Assembly (NCBI GenBank): GCA_013298745.1
Contig: JAAFIT010000032.1
Location: 1 to 11,512 of the forward strand
Reading direction: 5' to 3'
Origin: Sphingomonadales bacterium
Lineage (GTDB): Bacteria; Pseudomonadota; Alphaproteobacteria; Sphingomonadales; Sphingomonadaceae
Length of the DNA stretch: 11,512 nt
How positions within the stretch are numbered: the stretch's first letter is position 1; each line of letters opens with the position of its first letter. Shown here in pieces: positions 8,801 through 11,512 of the stretch. The notes below the pieces were generated by a model, which saw only the letters and a program-made list of their open reading frames with translations, did no database searches and was not told the DNA's origin. The translations under genes and the position numbers were made by a program.

Positions 8801-10618
8801 GATCCAGCCAAGGCTGCCACCGGCGAGATCGAACGGGAACTCCTCGATGACCTTCAACCCGAAGTTTTCGAGCACCGGCACGGCATCGGACAGCGGGATG
8901 ATCTTGCCAAGCCGGTAAATCTTCAGCCGCACTTGGCCCGCGACATCGCCATCGCTGCGCAGCAGCCGCACACCGCGGGCTGTTTCATCGTGCAGCCCGG
9001 CGAGCGCCACGATATCAGCGGCAGCCTCCTCCGGGCTGTGCTGGGCGCGGTAACTGGCCGACACGGCGCGGCCGTGGCTGAGTGTCAGCCGCGCCGCACG
9101 CGTCGGGCCAGCGATGGTGATCAACGCGGCTTCCAGATCCTCGTCCCAACCCCGCACCAGTTGCCGCAGCCGCCGATCAAGATCGGCTTCGGACGCGGCA
9201 TCGAAGCGCGTGGCATCGGCGACGGCGACGACATAATGGACGCGTGCTAGGCCTTCGGCGCGTAGTTCGACCTCGTAACGATTGACCTTGCCGCCGGTCG
9301 CTTCGGCCAGCATCCTGCCGACGCCTTCGCGCAGGGTGCTCGTGTAACTGTCGCGCGGCACATAGACGAGCACCGAGATGAAGCGGCCAAAGGCGTCAGC
9401 GCGCGCGAACAGCTTAGGGCGCGGCCGATCGAGCAGCGACAACAGGCCGAGCGACATGACCTGCAGGCGTTCGGGTGTCGCCTCGGTCAATTCCTGACGC
9501 GGGAAGGTTTCGATGACGTGCAGCAGCGCGCGGCCGCTGTGGCCGTTGAGGCCGAAGCCGAGATTGTCGATGACCTCTGCCACCTTGCGACGCAGCACCG
9601 GCACCTGGCGCGGCGAGGCCGACATCGCCGCCGAGGTATAAAGCCCGAGGAAGCGCGTTTCGGAGATGACCCGCCCTTGGCGATCAAAACCCTTGACTGA
9701 AATCAGGTCGCCGTTGACGCGGCGATGCACCGTCACCACGGCGCCTGCCTTGGTGATCAGCAGCGGCTCCGGCGTCGCCAGCAGCGCCTTCAGGGCGCGC
9801 GGCGTGTCAGATGCGCCGCGTTCGCCGGTCCACACCGGATAATCGGCATCACGCAGCAAGCCGAGGCCGGTATCGCTTTGCGGGGACATTGTGGGATCAT
9901 CGAGATCCTCCGACAGATCGTAGCGACGCACGCCGAGCAGGGTGAAATTGTCGGCGGCGAGCCACTCGAGAAATGCGACGGCTTCGGCAGCGCGGTGCGG
10001 AGCGACCGGTGGCGGGTTTTCGGCAAGGTCGCTGGCGGCCAGACGCAGCGCCTCCTGCATCGCCGACCAATCCGTCACCGCGGCGCGAACATCATCCAGC
10101 ACATGTTCCAGTGCCGTCACCAGATCGGCGCGGGCACGGGCGCCGGCCCGCTCGATTTCGACATAGATCATTGATTCGCGCGTGACCCCCGCTGCCGGGG
10201 CGCCGCTGGCGAGGCCGATGACCTCGACAAGCCCCAGCACCTCGATGAGCCGACCATCGGCATCGCGCCGCACATCGACGACCGGGTGCAGCAGGCGTTC
10301 GATATCAAGGCCGGCCGCGGTGATCGCCGCCGATGTCGACGATACCAGAAACGGTCGATCATCGCCGATGATCGCCAGCATCATGCGGCGTCGGCCGGGT
10401 GATCCTTCGTCATTCGACGCCGGCTCCAGCGCAATTGCCGGCTTGCCGAACGCGCGCTGCGCTGCCGCTGCGGCAATATAAGCGGCAATCGCGGCGCGGC
10501 TTTCTGGGTCGAGATCGTCGATCTCGCCCGGAAGCGCTGTATCGAACAGCGCCCTTTGCAGGGCAGGTAACGCCTCCGGCATGACCTTTTTGGGAGACGT
10601 CCTGGGCTTAACCGACAC
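5825..10618 (-). CDS. gdhB: NAD-specific glutamate dehydrogenase, large (about 180 kDa) type
   Basis: It converts L-glutamate, NAD+ and water to 2-oxoglutarate, ammonium and NADH in the cytosol, a catabolic step into the TCA cycle. From the GTG start it is 1597 residues, the normal size of the large bacterial NAD-GDH class. A long N-terminal regulatory region, ACT-like in this family, fills roughly residues 1-700. The catalytic domain shows GGLRWSDRRDDF (from 803), VPTGAKGGF with the active-site Lys838, HDAPDPY (892-898), and the NAD-binding segment GVGDMSGDVFGNG (973-985). DNSAGVDCSDNEVNI follows at about 1150-1165, and a C-terminal helical region completes the enzyme. No frameshift is seen. 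I chose GTG at 10618 because CTCC at 10626-10629 (GGAG on this strand) sits 7 bases upstream. ATG at 10582 (1585 residues) is the main alternative, with weaker AAGG. A TTG at 10696, overlapping the upstream stop, is less likely. The symbol follows the name used for this class in Pseudomonas. Confidence 0.95.
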   Translation of the reverse strand: MSVKPRTSPKKVMPEALPALQRALFDTALPGEIDDLDPESRAAIAAYIAAAAAQRAFGKPAIALEPASNDEGSPGRRRMMLAIIGDDRPFLVSSTSAAITAAGLDIERLLHPVVDVRRDADGRLIEVLGLVEVIGLASGAPAAGVTRESMIYVEIERAGARARADLVTALEHVLDDVRAAVTDWSAMQEALRLAASDLAENPPPVAPHRAAEAVAFLEWLAADNFTLLGVRRYDLSEDLDDPTMSPQSDTGLGLLRDADYPVWTGERGASDTPRALKALLATPEPLLITKAGAVVTVHRRVNGDLISVKGFDRQGRVISETRFLGLYTSAAMSASPRQVPVLRRKVAEVIDNLGFGLNGHSGRALLHVIETFPRQELTEATPERLQVMSLGLLSLLDRPRPKLFARADAFGRFISVLVYVPRDSYTSTLREGVGRMLAEATGGKVNRYEVELRAEGLARVHYVVAVADATRFDAASEADLDRRLRQLVRGWDEDLEAALITIAGPTRAARLTLSHGRAVSASYRAQHSPEEAAADIVALAGLHDETARGVRLLRSDGDVAGQVRLKIYRLGKIIPLSDAVPVLENFGLKVIEEFPFDLAGGSLGWIHDFMLEASDPAVLDDWDALRARVEPALTAVLLGRADNDLFNALTVMAGIEAEAAGWLRAYFRYMRQTGVTYGLATVVDALRHYPGIARDLVALFKTRFGPDVAKRAKAEAALLDDIEAALADVASIDDDRILRLYRSVMLATLRTNAFVPGGPEALAFKMDSHQVPNLPKPIPYREIWVYSPRIEGIHLRGGPIARGGLRWSDRRDDFRTEVLGLVKAQKVKNTVIVPTGAKGGFYPKLLPPASNRDAWLTEGTEAYRIFIRALLSLTDNLAPDGTNIPPAGVLCHDAPDPYLVVAADKGTATFSDTANAIAQAHGFWLGDAFASGGGNGYDHKAMAITARGAWISVQRHFREMGVDVQTDSIRVAGVGDMSGDVFGNGMLLSPALKLVAAFDHRHFFFDPEPDVAASFAERQRMFALPRSSWDDYDRGVISAGGGVYPRSLKAVPLTPQVQAMLGVTADSLSPSELISAILKMPSDLLWFGGIGTYVKAASENNADAGDRANDAHRINGAEIGAKVVGEGANLGVTQAGRIEFASKGGRINTDFIDNSAGVDCSDNEVNIKIALGSEVLAGRLSEDDRDALLVAMTDDVAGLVLADNIMQTQALSLAERGGVAALPGQIRLIQTLEASAAELDRRIEGLPADDVLVQRGRAGHGLERPELAVIMAYAKMAIYDALTEPSAAALIDDALLVPDLHAAFPSAMRDRFAGAINGHRLRRELIATKLTNEIVNRGGLGLAFELAEELGVGLADVAAAFVAARALFDFRALWAAIDTAPVAGGVHLDLHLAGIDVLRTQMADIIRCAPGEAPARLVARLKPGLGRLGAGLDAFLRPEPRAQLDRFAARLTTIGAPADVLQMLVGIEALDGAVGVGLLASDTGHSETAIATAYTVLGEATGLDWAKGAAAALTPTDPWERLLKAGLVRDFEALRLDLLRRIAPNGSDPATAVATWRAANGDRLARIAAPVARARVGGGVSTAMLAHLAGQARTVLL

Positions 10619-10625
10619 AATTCTG

Positions 10626-10629
10626 CTCC
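10626..10629 (-). promoter_or_regulatory. Shine-Dalgarno GGAG deciding the gdh GTG start
   Basis: On the - strand GGAG ends 7 bases before the GTG at 10618-10616, an ideal distance. It is the best ribosome site near any candidate start of the glutamate dehydrogenase and favours GTG over the ATG at 10582. Confidence 0.6.
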
Positions 10630-10649
10630 GCTTCGGGCTTTGCGGGGCG

Positions 10650-10679
10650 CTTATGCGTCCAGCGTCCCCCTCGCGGCAA
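10650..10679 (-). promoter_or_regulatory. Candidate sigma-70 promoter for glutamate dehydrogenase
   Basis: On the - strand TTGCCG (10679-10674) is followed after 18 bases by CATAAG (10655-10650), a fair match to -35/-10 boxes. A start point near 10643 would give a leader of about 25 bases carrying the GGAG site. It lies in the 74-bp gap between the upstream stop and the GTG start. Match quality is moderate, and read-through from the upstream gene remains possible. Confidence 0.35.
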
Positions 10680-10692
10680 GCTGCCGTCAACG

Positions 10693-11304
10693 TCAAGCGC
10701 CAGGCTTTTGCTGAAAATCGCGCGAAAACGGATCAAAACTGGTCAAAACGGGCCTGGTTTGTCGCAAAGCAGCGACAAAATCGCGTCGCAAACGGGCTGT
10801 TGCGGTGCGATTCAGCACTTCGCGCCACGACAGCACAATCTGCACATGCCGCATGTCGGCCAGCGGCAGGGCGACGCCGCGCAACAAAATGCAGGCTGAT
10901 TGTGGCGTTGTTAGATTGGCTTCGAAATGCACTGGCGCCGATTCCAGCGCTACCAGATCACAGGCTGCGCACAGTTCGGTATTGAGGGCGATGCCGCGCT
11001 CCAACCCCATCTCGGCGACAATGCCGAATGTATCGGTTACCGCCAGTCCAACCCGCACCAGCCGGGTTTCACCACCCGGATCGGCAATGATCAGGCTAAA
11101 GTCGTCAAAGCCCGGTACCCAGCCTCGCCCGGCCGCATTCCACGCCGCCTCGGCCAACCCGGCGCGGCGCCGCTCGATCAACGCGAATTGCGGCGGCAAG
11201 TCTGATACCCAATCGGCACCCTGGTCCGTTACCGCCCGCATCGAGAGCATCCCATCACGATCGCCATCGAGTGCGGATAACGGCCAACTCGCGCGAACCT
11301 TCAC
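10693..11304 (-). CDS. Uncharacterised 203-residue protein, possibly PAS-like
   Basis: I do not recognise this protein by name. It is 203 residues, soluble, with no signal peptide or membrane segment. The middle part alternates strands and helices: DDFSLIIADP, then RLVRVGLAVTDTFG, a helix-rich stretch, APVHFEANL, and ILLRGVALPLADMRHVQIVL. This order, ending in a LPLAD turn and a final strand, resembles small alphaproteobacterial PAS-type sensor domains; that is inference from pattern only. It then has an amphipathic Arg-rich helix (WREVLNRTATARLRRDFVAAL) and a polar tail. The GTG at 11304 gives the longest frame but has no clear ribosome site; ATG codons at 11250 and 11241 are alternatives. 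It lies 74 bp upstream of glutamate dehydrogenase on the same strand, so joint expression is likely. GC-rich codon use matches the neighbours, except for the A/T-tract region near its 3' end. Confidence 0.7.
   Translation of the reverse strand: MKVRASWPLSALDGDRDGMLSMRAVTDQGADWVSDLPPQFALIERRRAGLAEAAWNAAGRGWVPGFDDFSLIIADPGGETRLVRVGLAVTDTFGIVAEMGLERGIALNTELCAACDLVALESAPVHFEANLTTPQSACILLRGVALPLADMRHVQIVLSWREVLNRTATARLRRDFVAALRQTRPVLTSFDPFSRDFQQKPGA
10714..10780. other. Helically spaced A-tracts, candidate curved DNA
   Basis: AAAA runs occur at 10714-10717, 10725-10728, 10735-10738, 10745-10748 and 10777-10780, with AAA at 10766-10768. Centre spacings are about 11, 10, 10, 20.5 and 11.5 bp, close to whole helical turns. 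Such phasing is known to bend DNA. The stretch overlaps the 3' end of the unknown gene and lies about 70-140 bp upstream of the candidate gdh start point. Confidence 0.4.
10758..10779. repeat. Perfect inverted repeat, operator-like dyad
   Basis: TTTGTCGC (10758-10765) and GCGACAAA (10772-10779) are perfect 8-bp arms around a 6-base spacer. The half-site GTCGCAAA at 10761-10768 recurs directly at 10785-10792, 24 bp away. The element is inside the 3' part of the unknown gene, about 125 bp upstream of the candidate gdh start point. It could be a regulator site or an RNA stem-loop; an 8-bp dyad is expected by chance about once in a window of this size. Confidence 0.35.
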
Positions 11305-11327
11305 GCCATCGCAACGCGAGAGCGCGC

Positions 11328-11356
11328 TTGCGATTGCGAGCGGTCGCTGTTATGCG
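11328..11356 (+). promoter_or_regulatory. Candidate promoter of tRNA-Thr
   Basis: TTGCGA (11328-11333) and TATGCG (11351-11356) are 17 bases apart, the ideal spacing, and a start near 11363 would give a leader of about 13 bases before the tRNA. A GC-rich stretch follows the -10 box (GCGCCCCGTCACCCC), as is common at growth-controlled stable-RNA promoters. The -10 match is only partial. The same 71-bp gap must also hold any promoter for the divergent unknown gene; I saw only a weak CATAAC on that strand. Confidence 0.35.
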
Positions 11357-11375
11357 CCCCGTCACCCCGGAACAT

Positions 11376-11451
11376 GCCGCTTTAGCTCAGCCGGTAGAGC
11401 ACATCATTCGTAATGATGGGGTCAGGTGTTCGAGTCACCTAAGCGGCACCA
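11376..11451 (+). tRNA. tRNA-Thr (anticodon CGU), reads ACG
   Basis: A full cloverleaf can be drawn. The acceptor arm GCCGCTT (11376-11382) pairs with AAGCGGC (11441-11447), followed by discriminator A and an encoded CCA (11449-11451). The D arm is GCTC/GAGC around AGCCGGTA. The anticodon stem CATCA/TGATG holds the loop TTCGTAA with anticodon CGT at 11409-11411. The T arm AGGTG/CACCT holds TTCGAGT. All stems are fully paired, so the gene looks functional. It is 76 bases with CCA and has no intron or long variable arm. Anticodon CGU decodes ACG, a frequent Thr codon in GC-rich genomes. Confidence 0.97.
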
Positions 11452-11470
11452 CCTTTTCAAGGACTTGGGC

Positions 11471-11494
11471 GATTTGCGATTGGGGTCGCAAGTC
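11471..11494 (+). terminator. Weak hairpin downstream of tRNA-Thr
   Basis: GATTTGCGA (11471-11479) can pair with TCGCAAGTC (11486-11494), 9 pairs including one G-T, around a 6-base loop. It begins about 20 bases after the tRNA. No T-run follows, so termination is only a possibility; an alternative pairing of ACTTG (11463-11467) with CAAGT (11489-11493) competes. The remaining bases to the window end show nothing I can assign. Confidence 0.25.
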
Positions 11495-11512
11495 TACACC
11501 CCACCAAAATGC

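Noticed and set aside
8312..9250. 312-codon open frame on the + strand opposite the glutamate dehydrogenase
   Set aside because: Same shadow effect; the - strand frame here codes the regulatory and early catalytic part of the enzyme.
1..11512. Search for mobile elements, CRISPR arrays, toxin-antitoxin or defence genes
   Set aside because: No transposase, integrase, regularly spaced repeats or small paired genes were seen; all long stretches are explained by the five protein genes and one tRNA.

Overview
The window is high-GC DNA with dense, GC-ending codon use and short intergenic gaps. Protein content points to an alphaproteobacterium, most likely a sphingomonad: a very large NAD-type glutamate dehydrogenase, a secreted S45 acylase and a DUF748/AsmA-like envelope protein. 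The taxonomic call is an inference from gene types and composition; no rRNA or marker gene is present.

Layout. Bases 1-5773 hold three genes on the + strand: the 3' part of a DUF748 (AsmA-like) envelope protein whose start lies outside the window, an MFS transporter of the metabolite:H+ symporter type, and a secreted penicillin-acylase-family hydrolase. The gaps between them are about 38 and 27 bp, so they could be co-transcribed. A short gap with a perfect 8-bp hairpin (5791-5809) separates them from a convergent - strand pair: an unrecognised 203-residue protein (11304-10693) followed by the NAD-glutamate dehydrogenase (10618-5825). A tRNA-Thr(CGU) gene on the + strand (11376-11451) is divergent from that pair and ends the window.

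How the genes fit together. The acylase should cut an amide bond in the periplasm, and the adjacent symporter could import an organic acid or zwitterion, but nothing in the sequence fixes either substrate. The glutamate dehydrogenase converts glutamate to 2-oxoglutarate and ammonia, feeding amino-acid carbon into the TCA cycle. The small upstream protein has a PAS-like look and is probably expressed with it or just ahead of it. The most unusual non-coding signals are upstream of the dehydrogenase: a promoter-like pair with a strong Shine-Dalgarno before a GTG start, and further upstream a set of helically spaced A-tracts plus a perfect dyad.

Overall this looks like ordinary chromosomal core and near-core content. 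I found no phage genes, insertion sequence, CRISPR array, toxin-antitoxin pair or defence system. The findings are second-look items, not a clear new system.
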